In this document: in pieces, positions 33,536 to 45,019 of the stretch
Position numbering within the stretch: position 1 is the first letter of the stretch
Layout of the letters: each line of letters starts with the position of its first letter
Assembly (NCBI GenBank): GCA_032622095.1
Contig: CP136069.1
Coordinates: forward strand, 19,047,326-19,111,325
Reading direction: 5' to 3'
DNA from: Siphonodentalium dalli
Taxonomy: Eukaryota; Mollusca; Scaphopoda; Gadilida; Siphonodentaliidae
DNA: 64,000 nucleotides
The notes under the pieces: model-generated
The model's database searches: none
Told to the model about the DNA's origin: nothing
Seen by the model: only the letters and a program-made list of their open reading frames with translations
Position numbers and translations under genes: made by a program

Positions 33536-35189
33536 GTAATTGACTCGTCAATCTCTTTCAATTTCATTCCATACTGATAACTTAGTTTTTGATGTTTTTT
33601 ATATGTCTCATGCAAGTTATTGATGAAGAAGTACTAATATATCATTTAATTGTTCATGGTGCATTTAGACCTTTGTATAATATATATCTGTAAGTTGAGT
33701 GGAATAGGGCAGAATGATTATCGGAACATATCTACATATATGGTCAATATTTTCAACTTAGGCCAAAAAAAAAATACCTGAGTTTAGGGTTTCCCTACCT
33801 ACCCTACAAAAAGGTGCCTACCCAAAACTTTATATTGGACTGTAGGCACAGATAACTTTTTTTTTAAGTTGGAAGGGTAGTGCTGGGTGGTATTTCGGTA
33901 TACCGATTATAATGAGTAAGATTTTCAATACCGTTACCGTCATTTTTGTCCATAATCGGTAAACCTTGAAGACGGTATTATCGTGGTTACAGGTCATACC
34001 AGCCCGTTACCAGGTACATTGTGGTTTACCTTTATCGGAATACAAAGAGACTACTTGGTTTCTCTTCACCATAGTTATCTTTCAGTTGAAAGAAACTGTT
34101 CATTCTTCACTTATGTCACTTCTTTCTTCACTTATGTCACTTCTTTCTTGATGACATTTGCCAAAAAATGCATTCCATTGCTACCGGGGAAAAAATCCAA
34201 CCCAATATTATATAGCAATTTATGATTGCATCATTCTGAGCTATTTTTAAACCACTGAATGCGTGGGACAGCTTATTATTTCCCGAGGTGTTATCGAGTG
34301 GGAATGATTGATCATGTTCATAAACGTGGATTTATATGTATCATTTGTAATAATTCAACCGGGAAGTGAATAACAGTCTACAAATTAATTACCTTGAAAG
34401 AAATACACCTTATTTCTCGGCATTTAATAAAAACATTATACATATTCACACCTGGCAGAACATTCCAATATCAACTTAACAGCACGTGCTCTGTGCGAGT
34501 CAGCCAGGGTTATTTCAAAGCTCTTGGATGTATTTACTGAATGATGCTTCCATAATTCACAATTATTACCTGTAGATCAGCATACCTTGCATGCAAACAA
34601 ATGATACATTGCCACTGTTTGTTAATCCATAATTTTTTAAACAGAGAGTTGGGTGTGTGTGTTTCCTCATTTATTGTAAGCTATTCGATTTCCTCCAAAA
34701 AACTGTTGACTTGTGTACCAAACGATCACTACTCAGCATTCCAGTTTCCAGATCCTACATAAAATACGGGCATGGCTTTATAATAACAACACATCGCGAT
34801 ACATATAATAATAACACGCTAAAGACGTTTAATTGTGAGAACTGCGATGTATTTGCATTCGCAGTGTTCTCCCATAATGCGACAAACTTCAAAAGCCGCA
34901 ATCGAATTCATGATCGCTTTGCTCGTGCAAACTTTATATGGTATCGTTGCATATCTATGCGTTGTCTATGAGTTACCACGTGATCGATCATGTGACTATG
35001 CTTCTGTTTACACGTGACAATCATGTGATCGGGCCGATGATCACATGACTCGTCTACAACACAAAATCTTCGGAATTTTTTTAATCATAAAAATAACGAT
35101 TAGCAGCCGAATATTAGATTATATGTGCAGAATGGACATTTTATGTATAAATGATGATCGACTGCCATTTCTGAGAAAACAACGTTTGA

Positions 35190-35650
35190 CAAGCCTGCAA
35201 ATAGTGTGTCTGTCATTTGTAGAATGAGGTCCCCAGAGGGTGAATTTAGTGACGCTATCACGCATAGCGGGCTAGCATCACTAAATTCACCCTGTGGGGA
35301 CCTCATTCTGCATAGGCCCTCAACTGCTATGGTATATGTACATCTAGATCTAGGATCAGATTGAAGTTCCCCAGTTGAAGTTGGTGATGGTCACCCATTG
35401 GGCACCTCGATTATGCATTTTACCTTGAACTGCAAATTAGGGGATATAGAAACTTCCCAGATGAGAAAACGTAACTAAAAACAATGTTAATTTGATACTA
35501 TAGATACTTCCCAGAAGATGAGGCCAAAGCAGAATGAGGTCTCCAGAGGGTGAATTTAGTGATGCTAGCCCGCTGTGCGGGATACCATCACTAAATTCAC
35601 CCTCTGGAGACCTCATTCTGCAAATGACAGACACGCTATTTGCAAATTTA
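35190..35650. mobile_element. Double-hairpin MITE, copy 1 (full)
   Basis: Two hairpins with arms 'gaatgaggtccccagagggt' and complement 'ccctctggggacctcattct' are joined by a middle part with 'gatcagattgaagttcccc' and 'cacccattgggcacctcgat'. Termini are inverted 'gtgtctgtcatttg' and 'caaatgacagacac'. A poly-G run (35,662-35,682) follows. Other copies: about 39,165, 40,003, 40,264, 46,065, 48,391, 49,618, 52,090, 57,428 and 59,290. Confidence 0.8.
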
Positions 35651-35689
35651 TGAAAATAACTGGGGGGGGGGGGGGGGGGGGGCGGATGG

Positions 35690-36160
35690 GGGTTGACGGA
35701 GCTTAGAGCTGCCACAATGCAGGGGCTGTCCTGGTGTCACCAGCGATATAATTCACCTGGTGTGGCATTATTAATTTTAAATTACCTCTCCCCAATTAAC
35801 ATGTACATATTATATGGAGCTTGAAATAAGCCATGTTCAGTTAAATTTTGTCCATATTGATAACAATTGTCTATGATTCATTTGTTTGCAATTTGAAAAT
35901 TATATAATTTAGCTCATCTTCAGCAACATTGACGATAGACAGAGATTTTATTCTTTGATATTTAAGGCTCAAGTGATTTTGAGGTCTGAAAATAAACAAA
36001 TGCATAGATTTGTCCCCAAAAGAATAATATCAGTACTTTCTAAGTTTCCGGTCTTTCAAAGCATTCTATTATATTCATCAATGCATTCAGAAGTTTTTCA
36101 GTGACTGATTAATGATACATATATCTGATGATATGGGACCATCGAATAGGTTTGAGTACC
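35690..36160. other. No gene seen
   Basis: AT-rich intronic DNA; the last 35 bp resemble the end of the 440-bp MITE (gtttgagtaccttta). Confidence 0.5.
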
Positions 36161-36161
36161 T

Positions 36162-36561
36162 TTAACCCTTTACCCAACAGTTATGCCCTGTGCCAATGCA
36201 TTCTCTTATATATGCGAGTCGACCATAGGTCGCCTCGCATATATAAGAGAATGCATTGGCTTAACACATTAAAAATTATAAAATTGTTAAAGAATGTAAG
36301 AAAAAATGGTAAAAAGTTTTTAAAAAAGATTTTTTTTAGGCCAATGCATTCTCTTATATATGCGAGGCGACCTATGGTCGACTCGCATATATAAGAGAAT
36401 GCATTGGCACAGGGCATAACTATAACCATCACAATGTGGTCAAGGAGTCGGTTCCAATGATATCCATATTTGTATGGTTCTATTGAGACAGACCGAAGAT
36501 ATTTTAGGCTGTTGAAGCTTTATTTGGCCGGTTTTGGCCGGTTTGTTGGGTAAAGGGTTAA
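36162..36561. mobile_element. piggyBac-type MITE (TTAA, TIR CCCTTTACCCAACA), full
   Basis: TTAA on both sides, terminal inverted CCCTTTACCCAACA / TGTTGGGTAAAGGG, 400 bp including both TTAAs. Inside are two large hairpins, each with arms 'gccaatgcattctcttatat' and 'gcgagtcgaccataggtcgc' in opposite orders, separated by an AT-rich stretch. TTAA target plus CCC-starting TIR is the piggyBac signature; no transposase. Open frames such as MLSQCILLYMRGDLWST are translations of the hairpin arms. Confidence 0.85.
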
Positions 36562-36713
36562 TGATACACATATCTGTCAGATGATGTGAAACAAAACATG
36601 ACAGTTAGCCTAGAATAGGTGTGACATTTTCTGATTTAACTGCATTTAGCGTGTCTCAAACAACTCACAACTGTATGATGTCATTCAGCATTAAGATTTT
36701 GAAAAGCTTTTTA

Positions 36714-36966
36714 TTAACCCTTTACCCAACAAAACGCCCAGAAAAATAGCCCAAATGAAGCTGCAACAGCCTAAATTATCTTGGGTCTGTCTCAATAGAA
36801 GCATACGAATATGGATATCATTGGAACCGGCTCATTGACCACATTGTGATAGTTACAGTTATGCCCTGTGACAATGCATTCTCTTATATAGCCTCGCATA
36901 TATAAGAGAATTTTTTATAATATTTTTATAATATTTTTCTACATTCTTTGACAATTTTATCATTTT
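36714..36966. mobile_element. piggyBac-type MITE, truncated copy
   Basis: Has the left TTAACCCTTTACCCAAC end and the 'gcctaaattatcttgggtct' subterminal block. Its hairpin is partly deleted. It stops where the TCCG/TCTG dispersed repeat starts. Confidence 0.75.
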
Positions 36967-37545
36967 TATGTTTACCCATACCATAGTATGGTAAACATAG
37001 TGTCGTTGTCCGGATTGACCACTCGTCGTTAGTCTGTCTGTCTGTCTGTCTGGCTGGCTGTCTGTAGACACTTTACGCATGGTGCGATAACTCGAACATT
37101 TTATATCTGATCGGAACCAAATTTTGTAATAGAATTTCTCAGCATAAAAGACAGATCGAGTTCGAATATGGGTTCGATCCGAGTTTTTATTACGGAGTTA
37201 TGGCCCTTTTTCGACTTAGAATTCATGCATGCTACCATAACTCAAAAAAAAATTATCTGTTCAGAATCAAATTTGGTATGCAAGTTTCTCGGACCAAAAT
37301 ACAGATTGAATTCGAATATGGGTCAGATCCTGTTTTTATACCAGAATTATGGCCCCTTTTAACTAAGAATTGAACAGATTTGAGATTTGCTTACAAGAAA
37401 TAACTGTGGCAGCTTCCAACTGAGGTATCAGTAAAGAGAGACTAGAGATAATCTCTATTATTAATACCTGGTAATGAAATCTGATACTGCTGCACTTTAA
37501 TAGCTATCTGTTGTTTATTGAATTTCCATAGTGTGTGGACAATGA
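36964..37545. mobile_element. Dispersed repeat with TCCG/TCTG run, copy 3
   Basis: Same start (cccataccatagtatggtaa) and the same 'gagatttgcttacaa' and 'gaaatctgata' downstream blocks as copy 1 at 19,657-20,400. It lies in the AT-rich part of the piggyBac-type copy. Confidence 0.65.
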
Positions 37546-38202
37546 CTTTGCATGGATTTTGGGATTAATATTAACCCATTCCATAGACACATGATATCTG
37601 ATAGGCAGATATTAAATTATATCTTTCACTTTGAGCCATGTTCAGTAAGGATTTATAAAAACATTAGAGGAAATGTCTTATTTTGAAATTCCCTCTATTG
37701 CGTTTGGGGTGCAGGATAATAATTATGTTGCTTGTATTCTTGAGACTGACTTATTGTGTGGGCTTCTAAATCCATATACATGCATTTATAGACTATTTTG
37801 ATCAGTTCATTAGTGTGATTAAGATCAACCCCTTGCTATCTCATTTAATAACTCAAATATTTGTCATTGATTATATTATATTTCAAGTCATAGTTTATGA
37901 TAACACACCCCTAACCTGTACAGAGAGGGTCATTTGGTTTAAAATATTATCAAAATTAACCCACCCATTCCATAGACATACAGTATGCTATCCAATGTAA
38001 TAAATCTAATATCTTCAATCTCATATCCCTGGTGACCTCTAGTTATCTCATAATTATGCATTAAAGTATGTTATATCCAATCATTATCAATCATATTTTA
38101 CGAAATTTTTAAAATAGTTTATCTTTAACTGTTATGTATGGTTCTTCTGCCTGACTATGGACTGAGCTCTATAAGACTATATATCTATTTTAAACTGACT
38201 TA
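37546..38202. other. No gene seen
   Basis: AT-rich intronic spacer; two 'aacccattccatagac'-like words (37,573 and 37,963) hint at an old repeat. Confidence 0.45.
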
Positions 38203-38325
38203 CAGCCCTCATAATTGGCTACGGCAATCGGCAATGCCGAAGCCATTTGCTGAAGCAAACTGGGCCACGGTAAAGGGTTGCCGTAGCAGATTGCCGAAGC
38301 CAAACAATCTGAATTAAAAGGGCTG
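38203..38325. mobile_element. 123-bp MITE with 6-bp target duplication GACTTA
   Basis: Ends CAGCCCTCATAATTGGC and GAATTAAAAGGGCTG, with internal palindromes gctacggcaatcgg / gattgccgaagcc. GACTTA is repeated exactly at 38,197-38,202 and 38,326-38,331. The other copy is at 12,102. Confidence 0.8.
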
Positions 38326-38404
38326 GACTTAATAGGTTGGAATCAAATGCCATATCCATGTTCATATGGACGGCGCCCAATAAGTCTTATGCCACTTGTG
38401 AACT

Positions 38405-38830
38405 TAAAGGTACTCAATCCGATTTGATGGTCCCCATATCATCAGATTCCAACAACAACAGTTTTTTTGAAATTCCGCTTTTGTTATCAGAGTCAATTAA
38501 TTGCCCAAAAATAATGCTAACCACAGTCCACTGGTATAAAATTGCCCAAAATCTGTTATTTATCAACATTTTGTACAATGAAATTTTGCTACTTTGTCAT
38601 ATATCTGACACAAAAAAAACACTTGATTTTAGAGTTATCCATCTTCATCAACTTTCATACGGCCACTAAATATTGCAGGTGGTTAAAGATAATAGATTTT
38701 AAAAATTGATATCTGCTTATTCTGAGCTTTGAGGAATGGGTTCCTCGATTTGAATAAAATATTTTTTACCCCCGAAGTCAAATAAAACATAACTGAGGAG
38801 TGCTTAATCGGATCGAGTAGCTTTAATAGT
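38405..38830. mobile_element. 440-bp MITE (TIR TTAAAGGTACTCAATCC), copy 4
   Basis: Begins 'ttaaaggtactcaatccgat', carries 'atcagattccaacaacaaca' and 'cttttgttatcagagtcaat', and ends with the degenerate inverse 'aatcggatcgagtagcttta'. Confidence 0.7.
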
Positions 38831-38934
38831 AAGATGTGAATTGTTGAAAAGGTTGGTGTAAGGATTTATGAAAATAGCTAATCGTTATCGCCAAGGTATG
38901 GGTTAAACATCTGCCGATCGTGATCGGCCTCTCG

Positions 38935-39047
38935 TTAATATGTGTTAAGCCAATGCATTCTCTTATATATGCGAGGCGACCTATGCTCGACTCGCATATA
39001 TAAGAGAATGCATTGGCACAGGGCCGTTTTGTTGGGTAAAGGGTTAA
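38935..39047. mobile_element. piggyBac-type MITE, right half
   Basis: One hairpin plus the TGTTGGGTAAAGGGTTAA end. The left flank (ctgccgatcgtgatcggcct, then ctcgttaa) has an uninterrupted counterpart at 21,756-21,785, an empty site. Confidence 0.75.
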
Positions 39048-39164
39048 AGCTAAAATCTTGGTTTTGGAGTTGCTCTAATTTTGGAGTTTCACTGTGGATT
39101 ATACATGTATACTGGTAATCAAGACTAGCTGCATCATTATGAAAACCTGATAATGAGATAACAA

Positions 39165-39275
39165 GCCTGAGTTTAGTGTGTCTCTCATTTGCAGAATGAG
39201 TTCCCCAGAGCATGAATTTGATTATGTTAGCCTGCTGTGTGGGATAGCATCACTAAATTCACCCTCTGCCAGATA
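39165..39275. mobile_element. Double-hairpin MITE fragment
   Basis: Left hairpin only: 'gcctgagtttagtgtgtctc', 'gggatagcatcactaaattc'. The right side is lost before the mariner-type copy at 39,294. Confidence 0.65.
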
Positions 39276-39293
39276 ACCAGTGTAGTAATGCTC

Positions 39294-39495
39294 TAAGTAA
39301 TCGAACCCTTAACCACAGCAGAATTATGGGTAACTTTTAGGGATTTAGTCGGAAATATGGCTTGTTACCATTCATCGGAAAGCTCTGAGTGAGAGCTTTC
39401 TAATGAATGGCAACAAGCCATATTTCCGACTAAATCCTGAAAAGTTACCCATAATTCTGCTGTGGTTAAGGGGTCGATTATTTAGGGCATTACAG
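39294..39495. mobile_element. Mariner-type foldback MITE (TA, TIR CAGTAATGCCC), copy 1
   Basis: Almost the whole element is one hairpin: arms of about 95 bp (aatcgactccttaaccacag, attatgggtaacttttcagg, ggaaatatggcttgttgcca) with a few unpaired bases at the centre (ctctgagtgagag). TA dinucleotides flank the best copies. Thirteen copies occur between 39 and 63 kb and none before. Confidence 0.8.
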
Positions 39496-40002
39496 TACAT
39501 GTATATGAACTTGGCTAAAATTGTATGTTTCATTGTAGAGTCTATAAGAATGTCTATTTTCAAGGATATCTTGTATTTATTGTTTTTATATGAATGCAAA
39601 CTATATCTTTGTTGTCCTATAATAATATACGTCAAATTCCTGTGAACTATATAATGGACAGTGATGGCATAGGATACAATAAAGCTTTTATGACTACAGT
39701 GAAGTGATTTTGGTTTCAATTACGTTTTGTGACCTTTGTGTGATAAAGAAACAAACATTACTTCACTGATGTAGAACAAAAAAATTTCTTTCACAGAAGT
39801 CCACACTGAATTTTGAGGGTTATGTTGATCGTATTTGTTGGGTCTGTTCTCGGTAATTTCCTATGAAGTTCGTAATTTTAGTAATCAGTCTTTGTCATTT
39901 CTGTGAGAGGTGACCTGTGGTAGATTTTTAATTGCTCGTGGAAAGTGGATCATGTTATCAGTAGGAATGGGAAATACAGCTGATGCACCAGTGAATCGCT
40001 AT

Positions 40003-40115
40003 CAAGCCTGAGATTACTGAATGAGGTCCCAAGAGGGTGAATTTAGTGACGCTATCCGTTCACCTTCTGGGAACCTCATTCTGCAAATGACAGACACACT
40101 AAACTCAGGATTGTA
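40003..40115. mobile_element. Double-hairpin MITE, deleted copy
   Basis: Only a short version of one hairpin between 'tcaagcctgagatta' and 'cagacacactaaactcagga'. Confidence 0.6.
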
Positions 40116-40263
40116 TGGAGTGTAGGCTACGTTCTGTCAACATATACTTGGTTATCAGGCCTTGTAAAAATTTGTTAATGTACCATTCATGCAAAATCTG
40201 TTGGCATAACTTTTTTTCTGTTCATGCAAAAATGGTCCAAATAAGTTGCGCAAATCATGTTCA

Positions 40264-40630
40264 CGACTGAGTTTAGTGTGCCTGTGATTTGCAGAATGAG
40301 GTCTCCAGAGGGTGAATTTAGTGACGCTATCTCGCACACTGGGCTAGCATCACCAAATTCCACCTCTGGGGATCTCATTCTGCATGGCCTCATCTGCTAT
40401 GGGAGACATAAACTCAGATTGAAGTTCCCAAATGGTGAAGAAATAGAATCTAAAATTTCTATAGAAATTTGATAATAAAGAAACTTACCAGAGAAGATGA
40501 GGCCTAAGCAGAATGAGGTCACCAGAGGATGAATTTAGTGATGCTAGCCTGCTGTGTGGGATAGCATCACTAAATTCACCCTCTGGGGACCTCATTCTGC
40601 AAATGACAGGCACCTTATTCTCAGGCCTGT
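40264..40630. mobile_element. Double-hairpin MITE, full copy
   Basis: Both hairpins present (first arms at 40,300 and 40,365; second at 40,510 and 40,580), bounded by 'gactgagtttagtgtgcctg' and 'aggcaccttattctcaggcc'. Confidence 0.75.
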
Positions 40631-40633
40631 GTA

Positions 40634-40836
40634 CAGTAATGCACTAAATAATCGACTCGTTAAATTATGGGTAACTTTTCAGGATTTAGTCGGAAATATG
40701 GCTTGTTGCCATTCATCGGAAAGCTCTCACTGAGAGCTTTCCGATGAATGGCAACAAGCCATATTTCTGACTTAATCCTGAAAAGTTACCCATAATTCTG
40801 CTGTGGTTAAGGAGTCAATTACTTAGGGCATTACTG
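40634..40836. mobile_element. Mariner-type foldback MITE, copy 2
   Basis: TA-flanked; the hairpin has a short deletion in the left arm (the 'ccacagcagaa' block is missing). Confidence 0.8.
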
Positions 40837-40996
40837 TACTTCAGGTAGAAATCTATGTGTAATTAATGCTGTTGAAAATATTTTTGCAAAACCTTTTTTG
40901 TGGTTATGCAAATTCTCTATTTTTCTGGGCCTGGGTTATCTTATCTATAACGAAAGCTTGTTGCTATATTTCTATCTGCTGGCAGTTTCCCTCCTA

Positions 40997-41352
40997 TTAA
41001 CCCTTTACCCAACAAAACGCCCAGAAAAATAGCCCAAATATAGCTGCAACAGCCTAAATTATCTTGGGTCTGTCTCAACAGAACCATACAAATATGGATA
41101 TCATTGGAACCGGCTCATTGACCACATTGTGATAGTCACAGTTATGCCCTGTGCCAATGCATTCTCTTATATATGCGAGTCGACCATAGGTCGCCTCGCA
41201 TATATAAGAGAATGCATTGGCCTAAAAAAATTCATTTATTAACATTTTTTTCTTACATTCTTTAACAATTTTATAATTTTTTCTTATATTTTTTAACAAT
41301 TTTTAACAATTTTTCTACATTCTTTGACAATTTTTATCATTTTTAATATGTG
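40997..41352. mobile_element. piggyBac-type MITE, left part, nested with next copy
   Basis: Left TIR at 40,997, one hairpin at 41,154-41,221, then AT-rich repeats of 'ttaacaattttta'. The right end is replaced by the next copy beginning at 41,353. Confidence 0.7.
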
Positions 41353-41850
41353 TTAACCCTTTACCCAACAAACCGGCCAAAACCGGCCAAATAAAGCTTC
41401 AACAGCCTAAAATATCTTCGGTCTGTCTCAATAGAACCATACAAATATGGATATCTTTGGAACCGGCTCCTTGACCACATTGTGATAGTTACAGTTAGCC
41501 CTGTGCCAATGCATTCTCTTATATATGCGAGTCGACCATAGGTCGCCTCGCATATATAAGAGAATGCATTGGCCTAAACAAAATATTTGTTTAACACTTT
41601 TTACCACTTTTTCTGACATTCTTTAACAATTTTATAATTTTTAATGTGTTAAGCCAATGCATTCTCTTATATATGCGAGGCGACCTATGGTCGACTCGCA
41701 TATATAAGAGAATGCATTGGCACAGGGCCGTTCTGTTGGGTAAAGGGTTAAGCCAATGCATTCTCTTATATATGCGAGGCGACCTATGGTCGACTCACAT
41801 ATATAAGAGAATGCATTGGCACAGGGCCGTTTTGTTGGGTAAAGGGTTAA
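41353..41850. mobile_element. piggyBac-type MITE, full copy plus an extra right half
   Basis: Complete TTAA-to-TTAA element at 41,353-41,751 with both hairpins. A second 99-bp right-end unit (hairpin, 'cacagggccgttttgttggg') follows immediately to 41,850. The extra unit could be unequal exchange or a second half-element. Confidence 0.8.
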
Positions 41851-42034
41851 CTTGAAATTTCCCCTTCCGCATGATTTACTGGGAAAATACTTGACAAGTT
41901 TGTCTATGGTCAAGAAATTCTCCACTAAGTGTTGGGATTATTATGGTCTAAATAACCCCATACCGGTAGGGCTTTTTCGTTGAAAACAATTTGAATTTGA
42001 TGTTTATTTTGGCTTGCAAACTAAGTTTTACATA

Positions 42035-42856
42035 GGGCCAAAAAAAAAAAAGATTGTATCTTTCCGCTAACAGAGTGAAAAAATTAGGGTAGGTACATGT
42101 AGGTAGGGAAATTTTTTTAAAATATTTTTTTATCTAGCTGCAGATATATTGAACTACCTCGACCGAAGTGACATAAAATTCCAACTTGTGTTATGGGGCG
42201 AGTATTACTTGAACAAAACAGTGGAAATATACATTAAGATTGAATAAAAGATCAAACTTACTTTAAATATGCTTAAGTGTGTACTTTATTATTCACATAC
42301 ATGTACATGTGCTACATTTTCATGATTTTGGCTATAAACTTGCAATGAAATTGATGTCACTTTTAAAGCTTTAAGTATTTTACCCGTAATACCGCAATTA
42401 TACCGGTACTTGTATTGTGACGACTACATCCCATTGTCTGGAGGTAGCCAGTACATGTACATGTACACCCAACCTAGTATGTCTGTTTTTTGGCAACAGT
42501 AGCTATATCCCTAACATGTGGTGATAACCTCTATATACATGTACATGTATATTCAGATACACACCCACCAAATAAGGAATAAAGCAGGTCTGAGATCCAC
42601 TCTGGAAATTAAAATTGCAAAAATCATGCCCATCAATCCACAACCCATCACACACCTGGGGTTTTAACTTTTGAGACAGATGTCACTTCATTGTCACTTT
42701 TCACAGGGATATGTTAGAAACCATGTGTTTTGTACACTAATGATCATTAATATTTATGAGCATTGGTGGTAAAAAACCAATAAAAAGTTCAGGGTCTGAA
42801 GTTATTTTTAGGGTCAGTCGATGTGCGGAAACATAGAATCATTTTTTTTATGGCCC
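42035..42856. mobile_element. MITE, GGGCCAAAAAAA family
   Basis: Inverted ends 'gggccaaaaaaaaaaagatt' + 'gtatctttccgc' and 'gcggaaacatagaatcattt' + '...atggccc'. The interior has no coding region. Confidence 0.65.
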
Positions 42857-42937
42857 AACCTATATATTGCATGAAAACACCCAACCGGTACTACAATAAT
42901 AATTCAGACACTTATATTGTTGAGTACATGTATATAA

Positions 42938-44023
42938 GGCCAAAAAAATATATACCTGTGTTTCTGGTGACATGCAAGAAAAAACAGGGGCGGGCGGGTG
43001 GCATTTTATTTTATTTTTTCATTTTATTTTCAACTTTGCTCAAAATAAATATGAATACCCACCCCTCCCGGGACTTCTTCTCCTTGTTTGTAATGTACTA
43101 TAAAATAATAAAACTAAGTACATAATATTAGAATATACATGTAGTGTAATTTATTGTTTTGTTGAATAAAACATGATAAAATTAATTTGATTCAGCTGTG
43201 ACCTAACTGAAGTGTGGTATAATTTCCAGTTTAACAGTACACATGATGTTTTCAAATGAAATGAATCGGTATACAAGGAAAACAAGAAAACCATAGTCAG
43301 AAATGGTAACGCCACCAAGATCATATTATTAGCCATAAATATAAATTATAATATAAAATATATTGATTACATGAATGCACCGCCTCAGAATTCCGTTAAA
43401 ACAACTAATCCTTCAAATTATTACAAAAAACTACGGCTTATTACTGCAGGTTTTTCATTCACCAAACCAGAAAGCTTCTAAATGCGGATAAAACATTGGG
43501 TTCCCGCCATAAAATCTTCAAGTGTGCATGGCCCAGCCATTGTTCATACCTAAACATTGAACGCTATTAACGCGGTCATAATAGTTACATATATACTGCA
43601 ACTATATGACATCCAGCGAATACACACCCCACGAAAACCCGAAATGTGTTGTCCTGCGAGATATCCCATCGCTATAGCTCAATTTAACATGGCCAGATTA
43701 GCCTTTCTACAATATCCTAAAACAATAAAGCTTCTCAAATCATCGGCATAGTCAATAGAACTTTCACGAACTTGGACATTCCAACTACAGCTTTTACCGG
43801 ACTCGGGGTCGCAGTACAACTTTAACGCGTCCCAAAATAACCGGAAAAATAAATTATCTACACAGGTCCACAGATTTCTAAAAATTGCCCAACAGTATAC
43901 ACCGGTGGCGTTAATAAAATCTGATGCATAATAATTTTGCAAAATCAATAAAATGAAAATGGTCAGGGGCACCGGAATAGGGGCGGGCGGGTCACCAGAA
44001 ACACAGGTCTTTTTATTTTGGCA
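42938..44023. mobile_element. MITE, GGCCAAAA family, TAA-flanked
   Basis: Inverted ends 'ggccaaaaaaatatatacct' + 'gtgtttctggtgac' and 'gtcaccagaaacacaggtct' + 'ttttattttggc', with TAA (or ATAA) on each side. Same structural family as the element in the LINE at 24,920. Confidence 0.75.
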
Positions 44024-44276
44024 TAACTAACTAGCTTAAAAAACCAAACAGAAACAATTATTTGATACTATTAAAAGAATATTGATGGTGTGTAGTTAAA
44101 CACAGAGCCTCCCAGTCATGTGAAGGAACTGAACAACATCACACTTGTTTATTATGCTGCAGTACACAACTCAAGTCTGACATCTCATGTAACATTTCAC
44201 AATAACAAATTCAAGCAATTACGTTCACCTCCTTCACATTTCTTTGCGACTCTGTTTATGCATTGTATCCAGAATA

Positions 44277-44489
44277 CAGTAATGCCCTAAGTAATCGACT
44301 CCTTAACCACAGAAGAATTATGGGTAACTTTTCAGGATTTGGTCGGAAATATGGATTGTTGCCATTCATCGTAAAGCTCTCACTGAGAGCTTTCCTATGA
44401 ATGGCAACAAGCCATATTTCCGACTAAATCCTGAAAAGTTACCCATAATTCTGCTGTGGTTAAGGGGTCATTTACTTAGGGCATTACTG
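44277..44489. mobile_element. Mariner-type foldback MITE, copy 3
   Basis: Full hairpin, TA on both sides (aaTAcag ... ctgTAca). Confidence 0.85.
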
Positions 44490-44639
44490 TACATCTTCAA
44501 GATAATACAGAAAAAAACAATATTTTGTGATTTCACATGTTTTCAACAGCAATTTCCAGTCGGATTCACTAAGTTTCTGCTTGCTTTTATTAACACTCCA
44601 TGATTTGAGCTTCCTCCAGTTTTGCGAAAACCATGACAT

Positions 44640-45015
44640 GTGCCAATGCATTCTCTTATATATGCAATTCGAGAATGTACTGGTCTACATGTAGCCGTCT
44701 TAACAATATGTACCTTGACCATAGATATTGTCAGGCCAATGCATTCTCTTATATACAGTAATGCCCTAAGTAATCGACCTCTTAACCACAGCAGAATTAT
44801 GGATAACTTTTCAGGATTTAGTCGGAAATATGGCTTGTTGCCATTCATCGGAAAGCTCTCGGGGAGAGCTTTCCGATGAATGGCAACAAGCCATTTTTCC
44901 GACTAATCCTGAAAAGTTACCCATAATTCTGCTGTGGTTAAGAGGTCGATTACTTAGGGCGTTACTGTATGCAGGCTCCCTATGGGAGACTCGCATATAT
45001 AAGAGAATGCCTGGC
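44640..45015. mobile_element. Decayed piggyBac-type hairpin split by mariner-type MITE (44,756-44,967)
   Basis: 'gccaatgcattctcttatat' occurs at 44,641 and 44,735; the closing arm 'gactcgcatatataagagaa' is at 44,989. The mariner-type foldback sits between them inside the 'tatata' of the arm, flanked by TA. The order of events is therefore piggyBac-type first, mariner-type second here. Confidence 0.75.
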
Positions 45016-45019
45016 ACAT

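Noticed and set aside
41646-41855. Recurring peptides of the type QCILLYMRGDLWSTRIYKRM
   Set aside because: They are translations of the palindromic arms of the piggyBac-type MITE and appear on both strands.
44397-44603. Recurring MNGNKPYFRLNPEKL peptides
   Set aside because: Translations of the mariner-type foldback arms, not a gene family.
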